From: SIG607 sp045586405
GTDB taxonomy: Bacteria > Bacillota > Clostridia > Oscillospirales > Acutalibacteraceae
Assembly: GCA_045586405.1 (NCBI GenBank)
Contig: JAZNAG010000126.1
Span: 1-45,226 of the forward strand
Length of the DNA stretch: 45,226 nucleotides
Reading direction: 5' to 3'
The position numbers were made by a program, and so were the translations under genes. Positions 16,980-24,663 of this stretch are shown piece after piece; the stretch's first letter is position 1; each line of letters opens with the position of its first letter. The notes beneath the pieces were generated by a model, which made no database searches, was not told where the DNA came from, and was given only the letters and a program-made list of their open reading frames with translations.

Positions 16980-17760
16980 AACAGTCACTTTCGTCTCTTA
17001 ACGTGGTTGGGAAAAAGTCGTTGGTGGGGAAATCTATTCTGCTGAAAACATCACAAGGTGTAACTGAGCTGCAGTTATCGTCGCAATGTTTTTCAGGAAT
17101 ACAGAAATCGTATACAGGTACCAACATTTGTACAGTTCTTATTAACTGAACAACAGTGAACAAACCTATGGTAATATATACGGCATTTTCACATTTTTCT
17201 ACGTTTATTGCAAGATCTCCGCCTATGATTTCCTGAATTGAATCGGGTATACAACAAATGTTTTCGCATTTGTTCATAATGGGGCAAATTTTTGCTGATA
17301 GCGGTACCGGATCAACCGTTTGAACAACGCATCTTGGGAGATTGGTTCCTGCGCCGATGGGCGTGTCTTTTTTGCAAAGCGAGGTTACGCTTGAGAATAT
17401 TTTAGCATTGCCCTCACCGCCGAAAAGAATTACCTTTTTACAGAATACGCATATACCTTTAACATTTGTAGGTAAGGCGCAATTAGATGTATATACATCC
17501 AAATCTACAAGGAAATAAAAGGTTAAGTCGCAAGAATAAAAACCTTTATTAAAGTTTACCTGTTCAACATCTACATAAACATTAAGTACCTCTGCGTTTT
17601 TAAGCCGTACATTTACAGCAGACTGAATAAGCGCCTGATTTGCTGTACTCAGATAACACCTTAAATCTTCAAGACAATCTCTGTCGCAGCAAGAATCATA
17701 TACTCTTCCTGCATCAATGCAAACGGCTTCTTTACATGCTTCGTTAAAATTTTCTGCCAT
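16978..17760 (-). CDS. Cysteine-rich protein of unknown function
   Basis: 260 residues with 22 cysteines, several as pairs or close clusters (DSCCDRDC, CENICC, CDDNC). No signal peptide or obvious transmembrane helix; one hydrophobic stretch (AVYITIGLFTVVQLI) is more likely a beta strand. The N-terminal pattern VCIDAGRVYDSCCDRDCLEDLR is one I associate with uncharacterised conserved Clostridia proteins; a link to the spore coat is only a guess from the cysteine content and the sporulation-rich neighbourhood. Shine-Dalgarno GGGAGG is close to the ATG. Upstream on the minus strand CATAATATGTA (17815-17825), 14 bases after CACT (17840-17843), vaguely resembles a SigK/SigE -10 and -35. Confidence 0.7.
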   Translation of the reverse strand: MAENFNEACKEAVCIDAGRVYDSCCDRDCLEDLRCYLSTANQALIQSAVNVRLKNAEVLNVYVDVEQVNFNKGFYSCDLTFYFLVDLDVYTSNCALPTNVKGICVFCKKVILFGGEGNAKIFSSVTSLCKKDTPIGAGTNLPRCVVQTVDPVPLSAKICPIMNKCENICCIPDSIQEIIGGDLAINVEKCENAVYITIGLFTVVQLIRTVQMLVPVYDFCIPEKHCDDNCSSVTPCDVFSRIDFPTNDFFPTTLRDESDC

Positions 17761-17862
17761 TTAAAATCCTCCCTGAAATAATATTAAAGCCTTAGTCGTT
17801 TTGCTAAAACTCATTACATATTATGAAATAAAGGTAATAAGTGCCACTAATTTAATGAAATA

Positions 17863-17891
17863 TTGACAAAACTGTATATAAGTATTATAAT
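17863..17891 (+). promoter_or_regulatory. Sigma-A promoter of the folT-folC operon
   Basis: Perfect consensus TTGACA (17863-17868), 17 bases, TATAAT (17886-17891). Transcription should begin near 17898, just before the riboswitch P1 stem. Confidence 0.9.
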
Positions 17892-17903
17892 TATCCTAAA
17901 ATT

Positions 17904-18008
17904 TGAAGAGTAAAAATTCAGGCGTAAAGTGCTGACGGGACGGGGAGTTGCCGGTCTGACGAAAATCAACATTTTTTGATTGCGGTCTGGGTTTTGCATC
18001 CCGCTTCA
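17904..18008 (+). promoter_or_regulatory. Tetrahydrofolate (THF) riboswitch
   Basis: The closing stem P1 is TGAAG (17904-17908)/CTTCA (18004-18008). In between are family-like conserved stretches: GGCGTAAAGTG, GACGGGACGGGGAG, and TGCGGTCTGGG followed by TTTTGCATCCCGC. The position, between a perfect promoter and a folate-type ECF transporter gene, is the classical context for this RNA, which binds reduced folates and lowers expression of uptake and salvage genes. Confidence 0.88.
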
Positions 18009-18024
18009 TAAGGCTTAAAGATTT

Positions 18025-18060
18025 ACCTTTCTTCCTGCCTTTTGTGTGCGGAGGGGAGGT
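18025..18060 (+). promoter_or_regulatory. Shine-Dalgarno-sequestering hairpin of the riboswitch
   Basis: CCTTTCTTCC (18026-18035) can pair along its whole length, with G-U pairs, with GGAGGGGAGG (18050-18059), and A18025 with T18060 adds a pair; the loop is 14 bases. The right arm is the very strong ribosome site 7 bases before the folT ATG. There is no terminator T-run after a hairpin here, so control by translation is the natural reading. Confidence 0.7.
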
Positions 18061-18066
18061 TTTTTT

Positions 18067-18633
18067 ATGTGTAAAAAAAGAGATTTATTAGGGTTTGACA
18101 ATCTCACAAATTTAAAAGTGCTGATAACAATAGCGCTTTTTTCGGCAATTAGTATTATGCTGGGCAAGTTTCTTGCTTTGCCTGTCGGACAGTATATGAG
18201 ATTCAGCTTCGAAAACTTACCGATATTACTGTCAGGCATACTGTTTGGTCCGTTTTGCGGATTATTGTCAGGTATTGTAGCAGATTTAGTTGGTTGTGTA
18301 CTTAGAGGTTATGAAATTAACCTTATTCTCACCGTCGGTGCTGCTACTATAGGTTTTGCGGGTGGTTTGCTGTTTAGGTTGTTTAATAGGTTTAACAATA
18401 TATTCAAAACAATTTTTTCGGTTTCGGTATCGCATTTAATAGGCTCGGTGCTTATTAAATCATACGGCCTTAGCTTTTGGTATGGTTTGGATTTTTGTAT
18501 TGTCATTTCATATCGTACCTTAAATTATGTAATTGTAGCTATTGCTGAAATTACTGTAATATTACTACTATTTAAAAATCGTGGCTTTAAAAGTCAGATA
18601 ACTAAATTAACAGGTGAAAAAAATGAACTATAA
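18067..18633 (+). CDS. folT: Folate ECF transporter S component FolT
   Basis: 188 residues, about six hydrophobic helices (ALFSAISIMLGKFLAL, PILLSGILFGPFCGLLSG, LILTVGAATIGFAGGLLF, and so on) and the S-component-like PVGQYMRFSFENLP segment. It is the substrate-binding membrane subunit for folates and works with a shared EcfA-EcfT module encoded elsewhere. I chose ATG 18067 because GGAGGGGAGG is 7 bases upstream; the longer GTG 18046 lies inside the ribosome-site hairpin. It is preceded by a THF riboswitch and overlaps folC by 11 bases, which supports folate as substrate. Confidence 0.9.
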   Translation: MCKKRDLLGFDNLTNLKVLITIALFSAISIMLGKFLALPVGQYMRFSFENLPILLSGILFGPFCGLLSGIVADLVGCVLRGYEINLILTVGAATIGFAGGLLFRLFNRFNNIFKTIFSVSVSHLIGSVLIKSYGLSFWYGLDFCIVISYRTLNYVIVAIAEITVILLLFKNRGFKSQITKLTGEKNEL

Positions 18634-19906
18634 CGAAGCCATATCATATATACATTCAGTAAGCAATTTCTTTTGCAAACCGGGGCTTGAAAGAATAGGG
18701 CAGCTGTGTAGCTTACTTGGTAACCCGCAAGAAAAGCTAAAATTTATTCACGTTGCAGGAACAAACGGAAAAGGCTCTTTTTCTGCTATGACAGCTTCTG
18801 TTCTTACTGCCGCAGGATATAAAACAGGTCTATATACTTCACCGTATATAACAAAATTTAATGAAAGAATAGCCATAGACGGCAATATGATTTCGGATAA
18901 TGAACTTGCCAAACTTACTGATTATGTAAAACAGTTTGCTGAAACCTTTGATGACAAGCCAACAGAATTTGAGCTTATAACCGCCATTGCTTTCGAGTAT
19001 TTTTACAGAAGTAAATGTGACTATGTTGTTTTGGAGTGCGGTCTTGGCGGAAAATTTGACGCGACAAATATAATTTCTACCACTGTATTATCTGTAATTA
19101 CGGGTGTATCTATAGACCATACCGATTTTTTAGGAAAAACAGTTTTAGAAATTGCCGGTGAAAAAGCAGGCATAATTAAACCGAAAGTTCCTTGTTTGTG
19201 GTGCGGTAATGACCAAACGGCGCTGTCCATTATCAAAGAAACGGCTACTGCTAATAATTCACCACTTTACTTTTCAGACAAAAACGATTTTAAGATAACC
19301 AACTATAGTCTTGATGGAACTTATTTTGATTACGGTGAGTATAAAAACGTGTTTATTAAACTGCTTGGAAGTTTTCAACCGATTAACGCCGTAAATGTTA
19401 TAAGAGCTGTTGAATTACTAAAAAATGCAGGTCTTGATATTTCAAAAGAGCATTTATATACAGGTCTTAAAAATACAATATGGCACGCACGTTTTGAGGT
19501 TTTGAATAAAAATCCAATATTTATTTCTGACGGTGGGCATAATCCGGAAGGGGTTTGTGCCGCAGTTGACAGCATAAAACTTTATTTTAAAAGTAAGAAA
19601 GTTTTTGTTGTTACGGGCGTTATGAAGGATAAGGATTATTTTTATATTGCCGAGAAAATCGGCGAGGTCGCTGACAAAGTTTTTTGTGTGACACCAAATA
19701 ATCCGCGCGCACTAAAGTCTGGTGATTTTTGTACCGTATTTCGAGAAAAGGGCATAGCCGCAAAAGCTTATGATAATATAGATGAAGCGGTAAAATCTGC
19801 CGTAGAAACAGCTATCAAAAGCAATATGCCTGTAATATCGCTTGGATCGCTGTATATGTATGGTGATATCAAAAATGCGGTTGAAAAATATTTTGACAAT
19901 AGCTAA
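18623..19906 (+). CDS. folC: Folylpolyglutamate synthase/dihydrofolate synthase
   Basis: 427 residues. Mur-ligase fold: P-loop HVAGTNGKGSFSAM, SPYITKFNERI, the EC(G)LGGKFDATNI motif, HTDFLG and SDGGHNPEG. It adds glutamates to tetrahydrofolate, trapping it in the cell, and may also make dihydrofolate from dihydropteroate. It is translated from ATG 18623 behind AGGTGA inside the end of folT, so uptake and trapping are coupled and both lie under the riboswitch. Confidence 0.95.
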   Translation: MNYNEAISYIHSVSNFFCKPGLERIGQLCSLLGNPQEKLKFIHVAGTNGKGSFSAMTASVLTAAGYKTGLYTSPYITKFNERIAIDGNMISDNELAKLTDYVKQFAETFDDKPTEFELITAIAFEYFYRSKCDYVVLECGLGGKFDATNIISTTVLSVITGVSIDHTDFLGKTVLEIAGEKAGIIKPKVPCLWCGNDQTALSIIKETATANNSPLYFSDKNDFKITNYSLDGTYFDYGEYKNVFIKLLGSFQPINAVNVIRAVELLKNAGLDISKEHLYTGLKNTIWHARFEVLNKNPIFISDGGHNPEGVCAAVDSIKLYFKSKKVFVVTGVMKDKDYFYIAEKIGEVADKVFCVTPNNPRALKSGDFCTVFREKGIAAKAYDNIDEAVKSAVETAIKSNMPVISLGSLYMYGDIKNAVEKYFDNS

Positions 19907-19985
19907 TTTTGTTAACATTTGTAGTATTTTGTAGAATTTTTTTGAACTTTTACAATAATTTATGTACAATTTACAACAAAAACAC

Positions 19986-20014
19986 TTGACAAACTTAGTT
20001 ATATAGTTTAATAT
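19986..20014 (+). promoter_or_regulatory. Likely sigma-A promoter of the sigH-like gene
   Basis: TTGACA (19986-19991), 17 bases, TAATAT (20009-20014). It lies in a 125-base A/T-rich gap after folC in which I see no gene. Confidence 0.6.
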
Positions 20015-20051
20015 TATACTGTACATTAATTTGATTTTGACGGTGTTATTG

Positions 20052-20618
20052 ATGGTTTTGCCCGAAAATTACTCGGATATTGAAGAAAATGAGATAATCC
20101 GCCGCATACAAAACGGCGATAGTGAAGCGTTTTCGATTATTTCAAGTCGTTACTTTCCGCTAATCAATTTTTTTGTTTCTTCACTTAACTGTTCCGAAGA
20201 CGATAGGGAAGATTTAACTCAGGAAGGTCTGTTAGCCCTGTATTCAGCGGTTGGCGTTTATGACTTTTCTTCGGCATCATTTAAAACCTTTGCCTCTGTT
20301 TGTATAAAACGCGGCTTAATATCAGAGCTTCGTCGCATTTCTCGTAAAAAAAGACTGCCTCAAGAATTGCCACAAAATTTTGAAGAAATCAAAACTGATG
20401 AATTCGGCCCTGAGGAAGTGTTTATAAATAAAGAAAATTTTATTCATCTTTTAGATAAAATTAAGTTGTCACTTTCTTCTTTTGAATATGCTGTGTTATC
20501 TGCATATTTAAAATATGGAAATTATAACGAAGTTGCAGATATGCTTTGCGTATCTGTTAAACGTATTGATAACGCTTTACAGAGAGTGCGTAAGAAAATC
20601 AGTAAAATCAACAGGTAA
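20052..20618 (+). CDS. sigH: Sigma-70 family factor, SigH (Spo0H)-like
   Basis: 188 residues. It has a region 2 core (DREDLTQEGLLALYSAVGVYD, FKTFASVCIKRGLISELR) and a region 4 that ends VSVKRIDNALQRVRKKISK, close to the SigH ending VKSIDNALQRVKRKL; the linker GPEEVFINKENF also matches SigH's NPEEMIINQEEF. SigH directs the transition state and sporulation entry, including spo0A expression. I chose ATG 20052 over TTG 20031 because GGTG precedes it. Region 4 (NYNEVADMLCVS) is somewhat diverged, so a related stationary-phase sigma factor remains possible. Confidence 0.75.
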   Translation: MVLPENYSDIEENEIIRRIQNGDSEAFSIISSRYFPLINFFVSSLNCSEDDREDLTQEGLLALYSAVGVYDFSSASFKTFASVCIKRGLISELRRISRKKRLPQELPQNFEEIKTDEFGPEEVFINKENFIHLLDKIKLSLSSFEYAVLSAYLKYGNYNEVADMLCVSVKRIDNALQRVRKKISKINR

Positions 20619-20633
20619 TCCTGTGATTATATA

Positions 20634-20698
20634 TGCCCATGTAGCTTAATTTCAGAGCGTTGGTTTCAAAGATGTCGGTGTAATTCCGTCCGGGGCTA
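20634..20698 (+). ncRNA. tRNA-like sequence, probably a decayed tRNA or structured leader
   Basis: TAGCTTAATTTCAGAGCG looks like a tRNA D arm, GTCGGTGTAATTCCGTC like a T arm, and GCCC (about 20635) can pair with GGGC (about 20692) as part of an acceptor. But the anticodon stem does not form, the segment is about 8 bases too short, and no CCA follows. It ends just before the Shine-Dalgarno of the zinc-ribbon gene, so it may instead be a leader RNA of that gene. Confidence 0.3.
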
Positions 20699-20719
20699 AA
20701 ACAAACAAGAGAGGTACAA

Positions 20720-21019
20720 ATGATGTTCGAAGACAAGACAATAGTTTGCAAGGACTGCGGAGAAGAATTCGTATTCACTGCAAGAGAACAGGAATTCTAC
20801 GAGTCCAAAGGATTTGCAAATGAGCCGCAGCGCTGTAAACCCTGCCGCGACAAGCGTAAGAATGCAGGAAGAGCTCCGCGCGAAATGTTTGAGACTACCT
20901 GCAGTGCTTGTGGAAACCCCGCTAAGGTTCCGTTCCAGCCGCGTGAAGATCGCCCTGTGTACTGCAGCGAGTGCTTTGCAAAGATGAAAGAAAATTCTGC
21001 TGAAAACGAAGCCGAATAA
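20720..21019 (+). CDS. Small zinc-ribbon protein with four CxxC motifs
   Basis: 99 residues with four CxxC knuckles: CKDC and CKPC in the first half, CSAC and CSEC in the second, giving two predicted zinc sites. The spacer is rich in Arg/Lys (RDKRKNAGRAPRE), as in nucleic-acid-binding zinc-ribbon proteins common in Clostridia. The C terminus is acidic. GAGAGG precedes the ATG (a second ATG follows at once). Function is unknown; a terminator follows. Confidence 0.8.
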   Translation: MMFEDKTIVCKDCGEEFVFTAREQEFYESKGFANEPQRCKPCRDKRKNAGRAPREMFETTCSACGNPAKVPFQPREDRPVYCSECFAKMKENSAENEAE

Positions 21020-21039
21020 TATATTTTTACAGTATATTG

Positions 21040-21071
21040 CCGTCCACAACAGTGGGCGGTTTTCTTTATTT
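21040..21071 (+). terminator. Intrinsic terminator of the zinc-ribbon gene
   Basis: CCGTCCAC (21040-21047)/GTGGGCGG (21052-21059) with one G-T pair, loop AACA, followed by TTTTCTTTATTTT. Confidence 0.85.
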
Positions 21072-21178
21072 TAAAAATTTATAAATAATTCAAATTTATT
21101 CATATTTTATTAACACTAATATCGTATTATAATGTTTAGACAATGTTATAGGCATAATATTTACTGGAGGGAATAAGG

Positions 21179-21865
21179 ATGAACAAAACTAAGATACTTA
21201 TTGTTGATGATGATGAAAATATCTGTGAACTTTTAAGACTTTACCTTGAAAAAGATAATTTCGAAACCATTGTTGCCAACAACGGTATAAAGGCTGTAGA
21301 AATGCAAAAAGAATTTGATCCCGATCTTATTTTGCTTGATATAATGCTTCCCGGTATTGATGGATGGCAGGTATGCCGTGAAATCAGAAAGGTATCAAAT
21401 GTACCTATTATTATGCTTACCGCAAAGGGTGAAACCTTCGATCGTATTTTAGGTCTTGAACTTGGTGCTGATGACTATGTGCCGAAACCTTTTGTTACCA
21501 AAGAGGTTATTGCTCGTGTAAAAGCCGTGTTGCGTAGAAGCTGTGTTAACGACGAAAAGGATATTAAAGTAGTTAAATATGATAAACTTATAATCAACCT
21601 TACAAATTACGAACTTATTGTAGACGGCAAACAAATCGATACTCCGCCAAAAGAGCTTGAGCTAGTATATCATCTTGCAAGTAATCCTAACAGAGTATAT
21701 ACACGCGACCAGTTGCTTGACGAGGTTTGGGGTTTTGATTATTACGGCGATTCCCGTACAGTTGATGTTCATGTTAAGAGACTTAGAGAAAAACTCGAAG
21801 GTGTTTCAGATAGTTGGGCTCTTAAAACTGTTTGGGGCGTAGGTTATAAGTTTGAGGTAAGATAA
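21179..21865 (+). CDS. OmpR/PhoB-family response regulator
   Basis: 228 residues. Receiver domain with acidic pocket (IVDDDENI), phospho-acceptor Asp54 in LILLDIMLPG, Thr in MLTAKG and Lys in YVPKPF; then a winged-helix DNA-binding domain with VYTRDQLLDEVWGFDYYGD and RTVDVHVKRLREKL. It is phosphorylated by the kinase encoded directly downstream. A TATAAT at 21128-21133 without a good -35 is the likely promoter. The gene order regulator-kinase-HtrA protease resembles systems that answer envelope stress (CssRS-type), an inference from context. Confidence 0.93.
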   Translation: MNKTKILIVDDDENICELLRLYLEKDNFETIVANNGIKAVEMQKEFDPDLILLDIMLPGIDGWQVCREIRKVSNVPIIMLTAKGETFDRILGLELGADDYVPKPFVTKEVIARVKAVLRRSCVNDEKDIKVVKYDKLIINLTNYELIVDGKQIDTPPKELELVYHLASNPNRVYTRDQLLDEVWGFDYYGDSRTVDVHVKRLREKLEGVSDSWALKTVWGVGYKFEVR

Positions 21866-23302
21866 TTGACAAAGCTTAGTACTTTTAAAAAATATTTCAT
21901 TTCCTTTTCACTAGCTTTTCTTTTGTGCTTTACAGTTATAATAGTTATAGTGAGTATTCTGATTAACAACTATCTCTCGAAAGATAAAATTGAATCACTC
22001 TCTATATCGGGCGGTGCTGTATCAAGATTTATAGAAGAGCAATATGATACCGATTTGTTTGAAGGAAATCTTAAAAATGTTGTTCGCACAATGTCGGGTG
22101 TTAATAAAAATACAATAATCATTGTTAACAGCAGTGGAAAAATAGTTTTGTGCTCTTGCAGTGACTATTCAATAGATTCGGTTTGCATACATTCTGTCAA
22201 CAGCTACAGCTCGGCTTTTTTAAAGAAAATAGATAAGCATTATACCGAGATTGGCAGACTGGATAACACATATTCTGTAACTCATTATACGGCGGGAAGA
22301 AAACTGCTTAATAAAAACGGTGAAGTTTTAGGTTATGTTTTTGCTTCTTCACCGGCTTCTGATTTAACAGAATTTTACGGTGAACTCTTTAAGCTTTACG
22401 CCTTTGGTGCTATAATACCTATTGTTGTATTATTTTTTGCCCTTTATTTTATAACTTACCGATGGGCAAAACCGTTAAAACTTATGTCAGAAGCATCACG
22501 GGCAATGGCAAAAGGTGATTTTTCTCGCAGAATTCCTGTTTTAAGTAATGACGAAATCGGACAGCTATCGCAGTCATTTAACTCTATGACCAATTCACTT
22601 GTAGAGCTCGAAAATATGAGACGAAGCTTTATAGCGAATGTTTCTCATGAGTTAAAAACCCCAATGACGACTATTAGCGGTTTTATTGATGGAATAATTG
22701 ACGGTACCATCGAAAAAGATAAACAAGAGTACTATTTAAAAATTGTTTCTCAAGAAGTTAAGCGTCTTTCTCGTTTGGTACAGGGAATGCTTAGCCTTTC
22801 CAAACTTGAATCAGGCGAGGTTGAACTAAAACCATCTGAATTTGATTTTAGAGAATTATTGCTTGAAGTTGTGCTGAATCAGGAACAACGAATCATAGCA
22901 AAAAATCTCAATGTAATAGGTCTTGACAGCATTGATAGCGTTAAGATTTATGCCGATAAAGATTTAATCCATCAGGTTGTTTACAATTTATGTGATAACG
23001 CTGTTAAGTTTACTAATGAAGGCGGCGATATTTCCTTTAATATTGCCTTAAATGATGATTTAAGGTTTACTATAAGAAATACCGGTAAAGGTATTCCCGA
23101 GCAGGAATTACCGCTTATTTTTGACAGATTTTATAAAGGTGACAGTTCTCGCTCTAAAAATAAAGACAGTACGGGCCTTGGTCTTTATCTTGTAAAAACG
23201 ATTATCAAAATTCACGGCGGTTCTGTTTTTGTTAAGAGTCAGCAAAATGAATTTACAGAATTCGGCATTCGTTTGCCCATAAAATACGGAGGAAAAATAT
23301 GA
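21866..23302 (+). CDS. Membrane sensor histidine kinase
   Basis: 478 residues. Transmembrane helix 1 at about 10-35, an extracytoplasmic sensor region of about 130 residues containing CSCSDYSIDSVC, helix 2 at about 178-198, HAMP (WAKPLKLMSEASRAM), dimerisation box NVSHELKTPM with phospho-acceptor His261, and an ATPase with NLCDNAVKFT, NTGKGIP and STGLGLYLVK. The TTG start directly abuts the regulator stop codon, indicating coupled translation. The four close cysteines outside the membrane could sense redox or bind metal, which is speculation. Confidence 0.93.
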   Translation: MTKLSTFKKYFISFSLAFLLCFTVIIVIVSILINNYLSKDKIESLSISGGAVSRFIEEQYDTDLFEGNLKNVVRTMSGVNKNTIIIVNSSGKIVLCSCSDYSIDSVCIHSVNSYSSAFLKKIDKHYTEIGRLDNTYSVTHYTAGRKLLNKNGEVLGYVFASSPASDLTEFYGELFKLYAFGAIIPIVVLFFALYFITYRWAKPLKLMSEASRAMAKGDFSRRIPVLSNDEIGQLSQSFNSMTNSLVELENMRRSFIANVSHELKTPMTTISGFIDGIIDGTIEKDKQEYYLKIVSQEVKRLSRLVQGMLSLSKLESGEVELKPSEFDFRELLLEVVLNQEQRIIAKNLNVIGLDSIDSVKIYADKDLIHQVVYNLCDNAVKFTNEGGDISFNIALNDDLRFTIRNTGKGIPEQELPLIFDRFYKGDSSRSKNKDSTGLGLYLVKTIIKIHGGSVFVKSQQNEFTEFGIRLPIKYGGKI

Positions 23303-24561
23303 ACGAGTTTAATGAAAATAATGTGAATCTGCCTGAAGAAGAAAACACTCAGGCAGAAATACAAACCAACCAAGAACCGATTTATGCACAATTGTATACT
23401 CCACCGGTAGAAGTTGCATCTGCTGAGAAGGTTGAATATTCACCTATTAGCAGAGATAACGAAAATTATAAAGGTATTAAATTTTTTGCTATTATTATGG
23501 CTTTTGTTGTTGCAATTACCGGATCTTGCGTTGCAGGTTATTATATTGGTAAAAGCAGTGCTGATAGCAGTAAATTTTCAGAAACAACACTTAATTTAGA
23601 GGCTAAACCTACAAACACCAATGAATACAGTGCATCACAGGTGTTTCAGATAGTTGATAAATCTATTGTAGGTATAACAGTATATAACAGTTCGGGTTCT
23701 ATATCTACCGCATCGGGTGTCGTTTACACTGAAGACGGCTATATTATTACAAACGATCATATATATTCCGAAATTACAGGCGCAAAATTCAAAGTTCGTT
23801 TCTATGACGGTCAAGAATATCCGGCTGAATTTGTAGCAGGGGACACTCGAAGTGATTTAGCGGTATTAAAAATTGATGCAAAAGGACTGACGCCTGCTGT
23901 TTTTGGCGATTCGTCGCAAATTGTTCAAGGCGAAAATGTTGTTGCTGTGGGCAGACCTAATCAAGTAAAGGATAACTGTATTACCCAGGGCATAGTTTCT
24001 GTAAAGGAACGCAGAGTAACTGTTACTTCGAGTTATTCTATGAAGATGATTCAAACAAGCGCAGCAATAAATCCGGGAAGTTCCGGCGGTGCACTCGTTA
24101 ATATGTATGGACAGGTAATCGGTATTACCTCGTCAAAAATATCAAGCGAGGTTATAGAGGCTATAGGTTTTGCTATTCCGTCGTCAACCACTAAGAAAAT
24201 TGTTGAATCTTTAATTGCTTATGGTTGTGTTAACGACAGAGCAAGACTTGGTATTTCTTATCAGGCAATTGATGAAATAACAAAAGAAATTAAAAATTAC
24301 AATACAACAGGTATTGTTGTAGTATCTATAAGCGATGACAGTGACCTTTTAGGAAAGATAAACGAGGGAGATATAATAACCCACGTAAACGGAACGGCAA
24401 TAACCGCTGATGATGTTATTCTTGATATAATAGAGTCATCCAAACCTGATCAAAAGCTTGATTTTACAGTTTATAAATCAGATGGCACAACTAAAAATAT
24501 TTCCGCCAAACTACTTCCTGATACAGGTAGCTCAAGCTACACTTATTCACCGATTGAGTAA
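23299..24561 (+). CDS. htrA: HtrA/DegP-like membrane-anchored serine protease
   Basis: 420 residues. A cytoplasmic Glu/Asn-rich head is followed by one membrane helix (FFAIIMAFVVAITGSCVAGYYI), a trypsin-like domain with catalytic His154 (TNDHIYS), Asp186 (RSDLAVL) and Ser262 (NPGSSGGAL), and a C-terminal PDZ domain (ARLGISYQAI to VNGTAI). It degrades or refolds misfolded proteins at the outer face of the membrane. It overlaps the kinase gene by four bases (ATGA), so the protease is made with its presumed regulators and is probably their target. A terminator follows. Confidence 0.93.
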   Translation: MNEFNENNVNLPEEENTQAEIQTNQEPIYAQLYTPPVEVASAEKVEYSPISRDNENYKGIKFFAIIMAFVVAITGSCVAGYYIGKSSADSSKFSETTLNLEAKPTNTNEYSASQVFQIVDKSIVGITVYNSSGSISTASGVVYTEDGYIITNDHIYSEITGAKFKVRFYDGQEYPAEFVAGDTRSDLAVLKIDAKGLTPAVFGDSSQIVQGENVVAVGRPNQVKDNCITQGIVSVKERRVTVTSSYSMKMIQTSAAINPGSSGGALVNMYGQVIGITSSKISSEVIEAIGFAIPSSTTKKIVESLIAYGCVNDRARLGISYQAIDEITKEIKNYNTTGIVVVSISDDSDLLGKINEGDIITHVNGTAITADDVILDIIESSKPDQKLDFTVYKSDGTTKNISAKLLPDTGSSSYTYSPIE

Positions 24562-24566
24562 AATTA

Positions 24567-24602
24567 AAATATCACAGCTTCAGCTGTGATATTTTTTTAT
24601 TT
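24567..24602 (+). terminator. Intrinsic terminator of the regulator-kinase-htrA operon
   Basis: AAATATCACAGC (24567-24578)/GCTGTGATATTT (24583-24594), loop TTCA, followed by a run of Ts and TATTT. Confidence 0.9.
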
Positions 24603-24613
24603 TACCTACTGTT

Positions 24614-24647
24614 TTCGGCAAATTTCGCAGAATTTTAGTTGTATAAT
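24614..24647 (+). promoter_or_regulatory. Spo0A box and -10 of the spoIIGA-sigE promoter
   Basis: TTCGGCA (24614-24620) is an exact reverse-strand match to the Spo0A box TGNCGAA; TTTCGCA (24623-24629) is a partial second copy. TATAAT sits at 24642-24647 with no fair -35 at 17 bases. That arrangement, a good -10 with 0A boxes over the -35 region, is how Spo0A-activated spoIIG works in Bacillus subtilis. Confidence 0.65.
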
Positions 24648-24663
24648 TTAAAAGGTGATTTTA

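Noticed and set aside
20634..20698. A selenocysteine or UGA-suppressor tRNA, because TTTCAAA could be read as a loop with anticodon TCA
   Set aside because: No anticodon stem can form around it, the long variable arm and 8-bp acceptor of tRNA-Sec are missing, and no selenoprotein gene was noticed. Kept only as a tRNA-like relic.
21865..21871. TTGACA at the start of the histidine kinase gene as a promoter -35
   Set aside because: It is the TTG start codon plus the next codon; no -10 follows at 16-18 bases and the gene abuts the regulator gene.
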